From the NCBI RefSeq assembly GCF_000472785.1, contig NZ_AXAL01000013.1, positions 124,001 to 188,000 on the forward strand: 64,000 bases of DNA, written 5' to 3'. A program made the position numbers and the translations under genes. Shown here piece after piece: positions 51,164 to 59,646 of this stretch. How positions within the stretch are numbered: the first letter of the stretch is position 1; each line of letters begins with the position of its first letter. The stretch comes from Mesorhizobium loti CJ3sym. Lineage in GTDB: Bacteria > Pseudomonadota > Alphaproteobacteria > Rhizobiales > Rhizobiaceae. The notes under the pieces are model-generated. The model saw only the letters and a list, made by a program, of their open reading frames with translations, searched no databases and was not told where the DNA came from.

Positions 51164-51883
51164 ATGAAAGAAAAGAACCTTCTCGCGGAACTCGCAGCCT
51201 ATCTCTTCTCCCATTCGGACAAGGATACGGGCCGGACGCCGTCGGAACGGGAACTGGCGGAGCATTTCGGCGTCAGTCGCGGCCAGATCCGCGAAGCGCT
51301 CGCCATCCTCGAAGCCATGCGCATCGTCGAGCGACGGGCCAAGTCCGGCATATACATCGACACCAAGCAGGCCAGCGTCGAGGCGCTGGCGCTGTTTGCC
51401 CGCGCCGGCCTGCCGCTCGATCCCTTGCAGATTTACGAGACGGTCGAATTGCGCAAAATCCACGAAATCAAGGCGGCCGAGCTTGCCTGCTCGCGCGCCA
51501 CCGAGGAGAATTTCGAACGGCTGCGCGAGATCCTTAAGGCTTCCGAGGCACGCATCGCCGCCGGCGAAGGCCTGGCCAAGGAGGACCGCGAGTTCCACCT
51601 CGAGATCGTGCGCGCCACCAAGAACAGCGTCTTCCACAACATCTGCAGCGTCTACTATCTGATGGGCGAACAGCGTCTGCCGATCTACTTCAACGATCCC
51701 GAACGCAGCGTGCGTTCGCATGCCGAGCACGTGCAGATCTACGAGGCGCTGCTGCGCCGCGACGGCAATCTCGCCCAGGCGCTGATGAGCGCCCATCTGC
51801 AAGGCGCGGAGAGCTACTGGAAGGGCCTGATCGAGGGCGGCAAGGCGGTTGCGCCCACAAGCCCGGCACTCGAAAAGGCCTGA
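51164..51883 (+). CDS. FadR-subfamily GntR transcriptional regulator
   Basis: The 239 residues have an N-terminal winged helix (TPSERELAEHFGVSRGQIREALAILEAMRIVERR) and an FCD domain (EDREFHLEIVRATKN, HAEHVQIYEALLRRD with ligand His residues). The ATG at 51164 follows the dehydratase stop by two bases. The open frame extends far upstream inside the dehydratase gene, but that part is out of frame with real coding. It probably responds to a sugar acid and binds the TGGT-N3-ACCA site at 48.7 kb. Confidence 0.92.
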   Translation: MKEKNLLAELAAYLFSHSDKDTGRTPSERELAEHFGVSRGQIREALAILEAMRIVERRAKSGIYIDTKQASVEALALFARAGLPLDPLQIYETVELRKIHEIKAAELACSRATEENFERLREILKASEARIAAGEGLAKEDREFHLEIVRATKNSVFHNICSVYYLMGEQRLPIYFNDPERSVRSHAEHVQIYEALLRRDGNLAQALMSAHLQGAESYWKGLIEGGKAVAPTSPALEKA

Positions 51884-51885
51884 CC

Positions 51886-52872
51886 GTGGACCAGCCAAAG
51901 ATCCTGTCGACCCACCCGTTGCACCCGCGCGCCTCGGCCAAGTTGGCAGGCGCCGGCCAGCTTGTCATTGCCTCGGCGCTCGATGCCGTCACCCTGACCA
52001 GGGAAGCCAAGGACGCCGACATCGTCATCGTGCGCGCGCACCTGCCGCCACAGCTTTTCGAGGGCGCCTGGAAGCTGAGGGCGGCTATCCGCCATGGCGC
52101 CGGGCTCGACATGATCCCGATGAAGGCGGCGACCGCAGCCGGCGTGCTGGTGGCCAACGTACCGGCGGTCAATGCGCGCTCGGTCGCCGAACACGTCATG
52201 TTCACCGCACTTGCGCTGCTGCGGCAATTCCGCAAGGTCGACCGCGACCTGCGCGCCAAGGGCTGGCTCGCCGGCCGCGAGCACGCCAATGCCAACAGCG
52301 AGCTTGCCGGCAAGACCATCGGCATTGTCGGCCTCGGCGCCGTTGGCCAGGCCGTCGGCCATATCGCCGCGCATGGCTTCGACCTGAAAGTAGTGGCAAC
52401 GACGCGCAGCATGCAGCCTGCACCGGACAAGGTCGGCTTCCTCTCCATCGACGCGCTGGTCGAACAGAGCGACATCATCGTGCTCTGCTGTCCGCTGACC
52501 GAGGAAACACGCGGTCTCATCAGCCGCGAGCGCATCGCCCGCATGAAACCCAATGCGCTCTTGATCAACGTATCGCGCGGCCCGGTCGTCGACGATGACG
52601 CGCTGATCGAGGCCTTGCGGGAGCGCCGTATCGGCGGTGCCGCACTCGATGTGTTTTCGACGCAGCCGCTGCCGGCAAATCATCCCTATTTCGGCTTCGA
52701 CAACGTCATCATCACCCCGCATATGGCGGGGATTACCGAGGAATCGATGATGCGCATGGGCGTCGGCGCGGTGGGGGAAGCCTTGCTGGTGCTGGCGGGC
52801 AAGCTGCCGGTCAATCTGCGCAATCCCGAAGTGGTCGATCACTACCGGCAGCGGTTTCCGCTCGACATATAG
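51886..52872 (+). CDS. D-2-hydroxyacid dehydrogenase (phosphoglycerate dehydrogenase-like)
   Basis: The 328 residues begin at GTG, two bases after the regulator stop. The NAD motif GIVGLGAVGQAVG, then NVSRGPVVDDDALIEAL with the catalytic-type Arg, DVFSTQPLP with Glu replaced by Gln-type neighbours, and TPHMAG with the catalytic His are visible. The family reduces 2-keto acids or oxidises D-2-hydroxyacids. It may work on a late intermediate of the sugar-acid pathway encoded upstream. Confidence 0.9.
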   Translation: MDQPKILSTHPLHPRASAKLAGAGQLVIASALDAVTLTREAKDADIVIVRAHLPPQLFEGAWKLRAAIRHGAGLDMIPMKAATAAGVLVANVPAVNARSVAEHVMFTALALLRQFRKVDRDLRAKGWLAGREHANANSELAGKTIGIVGLGAVGQAVGHIAAHGFDLKVVATTRSMQPAPDKVGFLSIDALVEQSDIIVLCCPLTEETRGLISRERIARMKPNALLINVSRGPVVDDDALIEALRERRIGGAALDVFSTQPLPANHPYFGFDNVIITPHMAGITEESMMRMGVGAVGEALLVLAGKLPVNLRNPEVVDHYRQRFPLDI

Positions 52873-52914
52873 CGCATCGCGGTTTCGCCCCAATTCTCCG
52901 CGACGTTGAGAGCC

Positions 52915-53313
52915 ATGTCCGGTCTTCGCCTCGCATTCCTGCTTGCCGCAGCCTCGTCCATCTGCACCTTGCCGGCACTCGCCGCGACCGAGAGCAGCTA
53001 TGTCTATTGTGACAACGGGCTGCGCTGCTTCAAGGCACCCTGCCCATCGAACAGCGCGCTTGATCTTGCTTCCGGCACGATCATCAAGGGTGTGACGATA
53101 GACACCAGCGGATTGCCGCAACAAGACAAGGCGCGGCCCGACCTTTCCGATCTGCTCTTCTATGGCTCGATCGTCATTCGGGGCAGGATCGAAAGCCGCC
53201 CGGATAAAGCGACAGGCGGCATACAAGTGCAGAAAGTAATTGTCGCCAAGGCTATCGAACGGCAAGCGACGATGAAAGAACGCAACCACTGCTCATCGCG
53301 GGGATTATACTAA
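52915..53313 (+). CDS. Small secreted cysteine-containing protein, unknown function
   Basis: The 132 residues have a signal peptide (GLRLAFLLAAASSICTLPALAA). The mature part has the short motif YVYCDNGLRCFKAPCPSNSALDL with three cysteines, and one more near the end in RNHC. A TTG three codons earlier is another possible start. I do not recognise the family. It is convergent with the amidase gene, with one base between their stops. Confidence 0.7.
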   Translation: MSGLRLAFLLAAASSICTLPALAATESSYVYCDNGLRCFKAPCPSNSALDLASGTIIKGVTIDTSGLPQQDKARPDLSDLLFYGSIVIRGRIESRPDKATGGIQVQKVIVAKAIERQATMKERNHCSSRGLY

Positions 53314-53314
53314 A

Positions 53315-54613
53315 TCATCCACCGCCAAGGAGCGCCTCGATCGCAGCAGCAATCCGCAGCAGGCGCTGGTCATGGCCGTTGCGCGCCACCAGCATCAGTC
53401 CGGCCGGTAGGGCCATGCCGGGCATCGGCAGCGAGATCGCGCAGAGGTCGAACTGGTTGGCAACCTGTGTGTTGCGCAGCAGCAGGCCTTCGATACGGTC
53501 GCGCAGTTCGGCATCCTCGGCCAGGGAAACGATGGTCGGCGCCGTCACCGGCGTGGTCGGCAGAGCCAGCATATCGACCGACGCCAGCCGCTCATCCATG
53601 GCAGCGATGAGCGCGCGGCGGCGGCGCAGGGCCCTGATATAGACCGGCGTCGGCAGCATCGCTGCCCGCGACAAGGGCCCGCTGACATGCGGATCGACCG
53701 GCACCGATGCGCCCGTCGCCAGCCAATCGGCATGCACTTCGGCCCCTTCCATCGCAGCGATCGAGCCGCGCTTGGTGGCCGCGCGGAACTCCGCGATCAT
53801 GTCGTCGATCGCCAGGTCCACAATGTGGGCGCCAGCCTTTTCGATCTTGCCGACACAATGCTCGAAGGCCTCTGCAACCTTGTCCTCCGTGTCGCCGAAA
53901 AGAACGCCGCGCGGGATGCCAATGCGAAGTCCCGCGAGCGAAATGGCCGCCAGCTCGGTCGGCACCTCGCCGGCCATCACGGCATCTGCGGCGGCACATT
54001 GCGCAACGGTTCGGGCAAGCGGCCCGATCGAGTCCAAGGTGCCAGACAGCGGAAAGGCGCCGGTCAAAGGCACACGCCGCGCCGTCGGCTTGAAGCCAAC
54101 GACGCCGTTCAACGATGCGGGAATGCGGATCGACCCGCCGGTATCGGAGCCGATCGAGATGTCGCTCGTCCCCTCGCCGACGGAAACGCCGGCACCCGAT
54201 GAGGAGCCACCGGGAATGCGACTGCTGTCGAGGGCATTGCCTGGCGTGCCGTAATGCATGTTGTCGCCGATCGCGGTGAAGGCGAATTCGGTCATGTTGG
54301 TCTTGCCGATGATGACAGCTCCGGCCTGACGCAACCGGCTGACGATAGCCGCGTCGCGCACGGCGGGCGTGGCAGTTCTGAGCATCAGTGAGCCAGCCGT
54401 GGTCGCCTCGCCGGCGACATCGAACAGATCCTTGATCGAGACAATGGTGCCGTCGAGCGGTCCGAGCGTCACGCCAGCCTTTTTGCGCGCATCGCTGGCA
54501 TCGGCCGCGGCTCGCGCTGCCTCGGCATAGAGCTTCGTGAAGACCTTCTCGTCTCCAGCCCGATTGGCAAGACGTGACAGGATGATTTCGAGACGATCGC
54601 GGATGGATTGCAT
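53315..54613 (-). CDS. Amidase signature family hydrolase
   Basis: The 432 residues show the amidase triad: Lys61 in TIVSIKDLFDV, the GGSSSG loop at 135-140, and the nucleophile Ser161 in GSDTGGSIRIPAS. Family members hydrolyse amides, including glutamyl-tRNA, indoleacetamide and allophanate. There is no GatB or GatC next to it, so a stand-alone amidase is more likely than the GatA subunit. Confidence 0.92.
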   Translation of the reverse strand: MQSIRDRLEIILSRLANRAGDEKVFTKLYAEAARAAADASDARKKAGVTLGPLDGTIVSIKDLFDVAGEATTAGSLMLRTATPAVRDAAIVSRLRQAGAVIIGKTNMTEFAFTAIGDNMHYGTPGNALDSSRIPGGSSSGAGVSVGEGTSDISIGSDTGGSIRIPASLNGVVGFKPTARRVPLTGAFPLSGTLDSIGPLARTVAQCAAADAVMAGEVPTELAAISLAGLRIGIPRGVLFGDTEDKVAEAFEHCVGKIEKAGAHIVDLAIDDMIAEFRAATKRGSIAAMEGAEVHADWLATGASVPVDPHVSGPLSRAAMLPTPVYIRALRRRRALIAAMDERLASVDMLALPTTPVTAPTIVSLAEDAELRDRIEGLLLRNTQVANQFDLCAISLPMPGMALPAGLMLVARNGHDQRLLRIAAAIEALLGGG

Positions 54614-54729
54614 GTCGATGTCGGACTCCGCCAGGATGCAACGTCTTTAAGGCAAGCAGCCGATTTGGCCTGCGGAACGGATAACCCGGCCAGCGTGCCT
54701 TTGCACCTGCCAGCGATAGGAAGATGCTG

Positions 54730-55077
54730 ATGCTGTACAAAGGCAGCTGCCATTGCGGCAAGGTCGCGTTCGAATTCAAGGCGGACCTGACCGGCGCCAT
54801 CCGGTGCAATTGTTCGATCTGTTCGCGCAAGGGCGCTTTGCTGAGTGCCATCCCGCACGGGAGCCTGACGGTCCTGGCCTGGGGCGACGACCTGGGCACC
54901 TACGCCTTCGGCAATCACGCGATGGCGCACCGCTTCTGCTGCACTTGCGGCATCCACCCTTTCGCCGAGGATGTCCGCGAAGGCGGTGAACGCAACGCCT
55001 ACGTCAATCTCAACTGCGTCGCCGATCTCGACCCGTCCACCCTGTCGGTCTTCGATTTCGACGGCCGCTCGGCCTGA
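54730..55077 (+). CDS. GFA/CENP-V-type zinc protein (glutathione-dependent formaldehyde-activating family)
   Basis: The 115 residues have the zinc cysteines of the family in GSCHCGKV, CNCSICSRKG and HRFCCTCGIHPF. The ATG at 54730 has AGGAAG six bases upstream, whereas the ATG at 54724 touches that site. Members bind glutathione-type adducts; the named role in formaldehyde metabolism holds only for a few. It stands alone between an amidase and a broken dehydrogenase gene. Confidence 0.88.
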   Translation: MLYKGSCHCGKVAFEFKADLTGAIRCNCSICSRKGALLSAIPHGSLTVLAWGDDLGTYAFGNHAMAHRFCCTCGIHPFAEDVREGGERNAYVNLNCVADLDPSTLSVFDFDGRSA

Positions 55078-55089
55078 AGCAATTTTGCC

Positions 55090-55997
55090 TTACCGGTAAC
55101 CCGTTGCGTCAGCAGGCTTGCCGGCATCCTGCACTTCCGGCACATAGCGCCAGGCATCGGGCCGCGAACCGTCGAGGTCGGTGAAACCATAGACCTGCGC
55201 CAACCCACCGCTGGATAGCGACTGTCCGTTCCAGCGCGCGCGGTTCGGATCCGCCGCCAAGGCGGTAACGGCGCGCCCAACGAAGCGCGGCGTCTCGGAA
55301 ATGACGAAATGCGGCACAGTGGCGGTTGCATCGCGCCAGTTCTCCTCACGCACCCCAAAGGCCTCCAGCATCATTTCCGAGCGCAGCCAGCCGGGCGTCA
55401 ACGAGACTGACGTGGCGCCATGTTTCGCAAGGTCCTTGGCGTGCGCCCAGGCCATGCGGTTCACCGCAACCTTGGCCAGGTCGTAGAAGGGCGACAGCCG
55501 GTAGGGTCAGCATTGTATTCGGCCGTGCCGTCGGTGACTTCGACCAGCAGTCCGCCCGCCCGCTCGATCATGAGGGGCAGCGCATGATGGGCGGTGATCA
55601 AATGCGTGTCGATGGCCAGCCGCAGCATGCGCAAGCCGTTTTCCAGATTGTGCTCCCAGACAGGCTTGTCCCATTCGAACAGTTTTTCGCCGCCCCAGAT
55701 GTCGTTGACGAGTATGTCGAGCTGACCCTGTTCAGTGCGGATGCGTTCGACCAGACTTCGTACATCGTCGGCAACCAGATGATCGACCTGTACGGCGATG
55801 CCCTTGCCTCCGTTCGCGGAGACCAGTTCCGCCGTTTCTTCAATGGTTTCGGATCGGGCATACTCTGATTTTTGGCTGCGTGTCGTGCGCCCGGTGACAT
55901 AGACGGTGGCGCCGGCAGCTCCTAGCTCAACAGCGATACCGCGCCCGGCGCCACGCGTGGCGCCGGCGACCAATGCGACTTTTCCTTGCAACGTCAT
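55090..55997 (-). pseudogene. Short-chain dehydrogenase/reductase broken by a one-base frameshift
   Basis: The N-terminal part (from the ATG at 55997, behind GGGAGAG) has GATRGAGRGIA and a LVNDIWGG segment. Near 55503-55510 the frame breaks: the sequence reads GCTGACCCTACCGG, and one extra base after GACCC would restore DP-YRLSPFYDLAK. The rest continues in another frame as NRMAWAHAKDLAKHG to the stop at 55090. The break comes just before the YxxxK active site (YDLAK), so neither piece should be active. A sequencing error would give the same picture. The gene diverges from a TetR regulator. Confidence 0.85.
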
Positions 55998-56053
55998 TGA
56001 ACTCTCCCGAAAACGGTACGATCGATAAACTGAGCTGGCTTCCGCCGCTCCCG

Positions 56054-56085
56054 TCATATATAAATGATCATTCGGTTATATTGAG
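56054..56085. promoter_or_regulatory. AT-rich region with AATGATCATT palindrome between SDR and tetR
   Basis: The 96-bp divergent region holds the perfect palindrome AATGATCATT at 56063-56072 inside an AT-rich stretch. It is a candidate site for the TetR protein controlling itself and the SDR gene. Confidence 0.4.
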
Positions 56086-56093
56086 ATGTCAAG

Positions 56094-56672
56094 ATGACAA
56101 GACCAAAAACCCAGTCGGACGAGCAGGTGCTGGAGGCAGCGCTTCGGCTAATCCATGGGCATGGTCCGGAGGCGCTCACTTTCGATCGGCTGGCAAAGGC
56201 TTGCGGCCTTTCCGGCGCAACTCTGGTGCAGCGTTTTGGAAACAAGGCGCGGTTGAAACAACGCACTCTTCTGCATGCCTGGGATGATCTAGACGACAAG
56301 ACCAGGACACTGGGCATCACGATCGCTAGGACACCGGCTGGCGCGATCGAGTTGCTGATGGCGCTATCGCAAGGCTATGGCGGCATCGAGTCCTATGCCG
56401 AAGGGCTGCTTGTCCTGCGCGAGGATCTGCGCGATCCCCTGCTCCGGGCGCGGGGTGCGGCCTGGAAGGCATCCCTGTCCAAAATCCTTGCGGATTGCTT
56501 CGCGGAGATGCCCGCGCCGCCACAGGACATTGGCCTGCTGATGGCATCGCATTGGCAGGGATCGCTGCTGTGGTGGAGTTTCGACCCGACGATCGACTTG
56601 GCTGCCTATGTCGAGGACAGTCTCAACCGTTTCGTCGCCGCCATCACAAGGACAGCGGCCCGAAAACCGTGA
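56094..56672 (+). CDS. TetR-family transcriptional regulator
   Basis: The 192 residues have a TetR helix-turn-helix (VLEAALRLIHGHGPEALTFDRLAKACGLSGATLVQRFGNKARL) with the usual recognition helix, then an all-helical ligand domain with many Leu and Trp residues. It diverges from the broken SDR gene and very likely controlled it. The ligand is unknown. Confidence 0.92.
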   Translation: MTRPKTQSDEQVLEAALRLIHGHGPEALTFDRLAKACGLSGATLVQRFGNKARLKQRTLLHAWDDLDDKTRTLGITIARTPAGAIELLMALSQGYGGIESYAEGLLVLREDLRDPLLRARGAAWKASLSKILADCFAEMPAPPQDIGLLMASHWQGSLLWWSFDPTIDLAAYVEDSLNRFVAAITRTAARKP

Positions 56673-56710
56673 TGGTTCTTGGGCCGCTGCCGGGGATGGC
56701 TATTGAGAGG

Positions 56711-57925
56711 CTATTCGGCCTGCTTGGGGCCGCGCAGGAACACCACGATGGCTGCCAGCAGCGTTGCCGCGCCGCAATAGGCGAAGGCGCTGGCGACGCC
56801 GGCATGGTCGACCAGCAGGCCGCCGAAGACGGCGCCGAGCGCAATCGCCACCTGGAACGTCGCCACCATCAGCCCGCCAGCGCTTTCGGCCTGGTCGGGG
56901 GCTGCCCGCACCAGCCAGCTCTGCAGCCCAACCGGCACCGCGCCGAAGGCAAAGCCCCAGGCGGCAACGGCGGCAGCGGCGACCGTCGGCGAGGCGCCGA
57001 AGATCAGCATCGAGGCGGCCGCCAGGGCGATCAGCAAGGGCGCCAGCGCGACCGCGGTCTTGAGGTTGCGCTCGGCCAGGATGCCGCCGGCTATATTGCC
57101 GAAGAAACCGCCAATGCCATAGGCCAGCAGCACGAGTGAGATCGTCTCGATGTGGAGCACCGGCACTTTTTCGAGGAAGGGGCGCACATAGGTGAAGCCG
57201 GCAAAGTGCCCGGACGCGACCAGCAGCACGACCAGCAGAGCCACCCGGATCGACGGCCGTTCCAGCACCTCGAGCAAGGTGCGGAAACTCGCGACACCCA
57301 CAGGCGGCAGCTTCGGAATGGTCGCCACCTGGACCAGCAGCGCCAGCGCCGCGACCACTGTCGCGATCATGAAGGCCGTGCGCCAGCCCCAAATGTCGCC
57401 GACATAGGCCCCGACAGGAGCAGCAGTGACGGTGGCCAGCGAAACGCCGGTCAGGATGATCGACATGGCGCGCGGCATCAGCCGCATCGGCACCAGCCGC
57501 AGCGCCATGGCCGCCGACATCGCCCAGAAACCGCCGAGGGCTACGCCGAGCACAACCCGGGCCAGCAGAAGCACGGTGAGCGACGCGGCGAAGGTGGCCA
57601 GAAGGTTGGACAGGATCAGGAACCCTGTCAGCATCCACATCACGAACCTGCGATCCATGCGCCTGGTGATGATCGCCATGGTCGGCGCGGCGATTGCCGC
57701 AACGATGGCGGTCGCTGTCACCGCTTGCCCGGCCACGCCTTCGCTGACGCCGAGATCGCGCGCCATCGGCGTCAGCAGGCTGGCGGGCAGGAATTCGGCG
57801 GTGACCAGTCCGAACACGCCAAGCGCCAGTGAGACTACGGCACCCCAGGCCGGTTCGGCTCTCTCGTCGGATTCTGCGGGGTTCGGAAGTGTGGCGTCGA
57901 TCACGCCTGTAGAGGGGTCGGCCAT
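56711..57925 (-). CDS. nepI: MFS exporter, NepI-like (purine ribonucleoside efflux family)
   Basis: The 404 residues have 12 membrane helices. EFLPASLLTPMARDLGVSEGVAGQAVTATAIVA, VLGVALGGFWAMSAAMALRLVP and FAFGAVPVGLQSWLVRAAPDQAESAGG match E. coli NepI closely. I chose the ATG at 57925, preceded by GGAG; the frame upstream translates the repeated DNA of the intergenic region. NepI exports inosine and guanosine; the substrate may differ here. It diverges from an AraC regulator. Confidence 0.88.
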   Translation of the reverse strand: MADPSTGVIDATLPNPAESDERAEPAWGAVVSLALGVFGLVTAEFLPASLLTPMARDLGVSEGVAGQAVTATAIVAAIAAPTMAIITRRMDRRFVMWMLTGFLILSNLLATFAASLTVLLLARVVLGVALGGFWAMSAAMALRLVPMRLMPRAMSIILTGVSLATVTAAPVGAYVGDIWGWRTAFMIATVVAALALLVQVATIPKLPPVGVASFRTLLEVLERPSIRVALLVVLLVASGHFAGFTYVRPFLEKVPVLHIETISLVLLAYGIGGFFGNIAGGILAERNLKTAVALAPLLIALAAASMLIFGASPTVAAAAVAAWGFAFGAVPVGLQSWLVRAAPDQAESAGGLMVATFQVAIALGAVFGGLLVDHAGVASAFAYCGAATLLAAIVVFLRGPKQAE

Positions 57926-58109
57926 GGTCAGTCTCCGGTCTGTTCGCAGCGCCACATAGGGAATGACCGACCGGGGCTTCCACCCGTTACATGCCTTGCC
58001 GTCACGGCTTGGCAGTATGGCCGGCTTCCAGCCTGTTTGCACCGCAACATTTGGCTGCACTGCAACATAGGGAGTGACGGCCTGGAGTTTCCATGTTAAA
58101 AACACCAAG
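57926..58109. repeat. Divergent nepI-araC region with an imperfect internal duplication
   Basis: ACATAGGGAATGACCGACCGGGGCTTCCA (from about 57955) and ACATAGGGAGTGACGGCCTGGAGTTTCCA (from about 58066) are near copies about 110 bases apart. In between, GCACCGCAACATTTGG and GCACTGCAACATAGGG also repeat each other. Both large copies may be binding sites of the AraC-type regulator, which often uses direct repeats. Confidence 0.6.
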
Positions 58110-59081
58110 ATGAACTACAATTCGTCCAAAGCTGCTTTGCCCGCGTCCGGCGACCCGCTGAGCGACATGCTGCGCGGCTTGCGACTCGACGGTGTCGACT
58201 ATGGCCGTTGCGTGCTTGGCGAGCCCTGGGCCGTTTCATTTCCCGCGCAGAAAGCGGCGCGATTCCATTTCATCGGGCAGCAAAGCTGCTGGCTGTTCTC
58301 GCCATCTAAGGAGTGGATCGAGCTGTCGGTTGGCGACGCGCTGCTGATCCCGCGCGGCGACGAGCATATTCTGGCCAGCGCGCCAGGCGTGCCGCCCGTT
58401 CCGATCGGCCGCTACTCAATCGAACCGGTATGCGACAACATCTACGACGTCTCAAACGGCTGCGATGGCTGCAAGACGTTGCTGTTCTGCGGCAGCATGC
58501 ATTTCAACCTCGACGGCTCGCACCCCCTGCTCGACATGATGCCCAGTCTGATGCAGGCGCATAAGTTGATGACCAACGCGCCGGGCATCCAGCATTTGCT
58601 CGATGCCATGGCCGGCGAAGTGACGATGGACCGGGTCGGTTCCGGCGGTATTCTGGCGCGCCTTGCCGACGTGCTCGCCGCCACCATCATCCGCTCCTGG
58701 GTGGAAAATGGCTGCGGCGATGCCTCCGGCTGGATTGCCGCCGTCCGCAATCCCGATGTCGGCAAGGTGCTCGCCGCCATTCACCTGCAGCCCGACCGCG
58801 ACTGGACGGTCGAGGCGCTGGCCAGGATGATGGGCGCTTCGCGCTCCGCCTTCGCCCAGCGCTTTGCCACTGTCGTCGGCGAAACGCCGGCCAAATACGT
58901 GCTGCGCGTGCGCATGCACCAGGCGCGGCAATGGCTTACCCGCGACGGTTTGAGGGTGTCGGTGACGGCGGCGAAACTGGGTTACGACTCGGAAGCCTCC
59001 TTCAGCCGCGCCTTCAAGCGGGTGATGGGCGTGGCGCCGAGCCATCTGCGCAATACCGGCGACAGCAACACCCACAGCTGA
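58110..59081 (+). CDS. AraC-family regulator with cupin-type sensor domain
   Basis: The 323 residues have a cupin-6-like N-terminal domain (FHFIGQQSCWLFSPSKEWIELSVGDALLIPRGDEHIL) and a C-terminal pair of AraC helix-turn-helix motifs (WTVEALARMMGASRSAFAQRFATVVGETPAKYVLRVRMHQARQWL, then VTAAKLGYDSEASFSRAFKRVMG). The ATG at 58110 is preferred to an upstream GTG in the repeated region. It should control the divergent nepI-like exporter gene. The segment CDNIYDVSNGCDGCKTLLFC holds four cysteines that could sense metal or redox. Confidence 0.9.
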   Translation: MNYNSSKAALPASGDPLSDMLRGLRLDGVDYGRCVLGEPWAVSFPAQKAARFHFIGQQSCWLFSPSKEWIELSVGDALLIPRGDEHILASAPGVPPVPIGRYSIEPVCDNIYDVSNGCDGCKTLLFCGSMHFNLDGSHPLLDMMPSLMQAHKLMTNAPGIQHLLDAMAGEVTMDRVGSGGILARLADVLAATIIRSWVENGCGDASGWIAAVRNPDVGKVLAAIHLQPDRDWTVEALARMMGASRSAFAQRFATVVGETPAKYVLRVRMHQARQWLTRDGLRVSVTAAKLGYDSEASFSRAFKRVMGVAPSHLRNTGDSNTHS

Positions 59082-59202
59082 GATTCGGATTCGGTACGTC
59101 CCGTCAGTCCCTCTCCGGGCTGGAGAAATTGCCAAATCTTTTGGACGGCATGTCATTGCACGCCGGCAGAACCGCCATAGTCTGGCAGGCGGAGGAACCG
59201 CC

Positions 59203-59634
59203 ATGCCCAATCGTTCTGCATTTCTAGTGCTCGCCACTCTGTGCGTCTTTCCCACTCGCGCCTTCGCCCTTGAGGACAGCTATCTTCCGGCCGACAAGAT
59301 CCCCTATGTTGCCGAGGCGCCAGACCAGCCGCAGCGCCTCGGACCGCTGTGGGGCGATAGGGCTAAGGGCCTGGCAGGAACATTGCTGAAGGTTCCCGGC
59401 AACTGGCGGGCTCCGGTCCATGCGCACACCGCCGACTACCGCGCGGTGGTCATAAAGGGGCTGTGGGCACATTGGCAGCCGCAAGGTGGCGAAGCGACCA
59501 AGGTCGAACTGCCTCCGGGATCCTACTGGACCCAGAAGGCCAATGAGATGCATGACGACGCCTGTCTGTCCGACACGGAGTGCGTGATCCTGCTGCTCAA
59601 CGACACGCCCTACGAAACCTACCTGCCGAAATAG
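59203..59634 (+). CDS. Secreted cupin-domain protein (DUF4437-like)
   Basis: The 143 residues have a signal peptide ending near AFALED. The rest is a cupin: APVHAHTADYRAVVIKG, PPGSYWTQKANEMHDDACLSDTECVILL. His residues in the HAH motif suggest a metal site. Similar proteins carry the DUF4437 label; no function is established. Its convergent neighbour begins 12 bases after its stop. Confidence 0.78.
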   Translation: MPNRSAFLVLATLCVFPTRAFALEDSYLPADKIPYVAEAPDQPQRLGPLWGDRAKGLAGTLLKVPGNWRAPVHAHTADYRAVVIKGLWAHWQPQGGEATKVELPPGSYWTQKANEMHDDACLSDTECVILLLNDTPYETYLPK

Positions 59635-59646
59635 GCGAGGTGCGGC

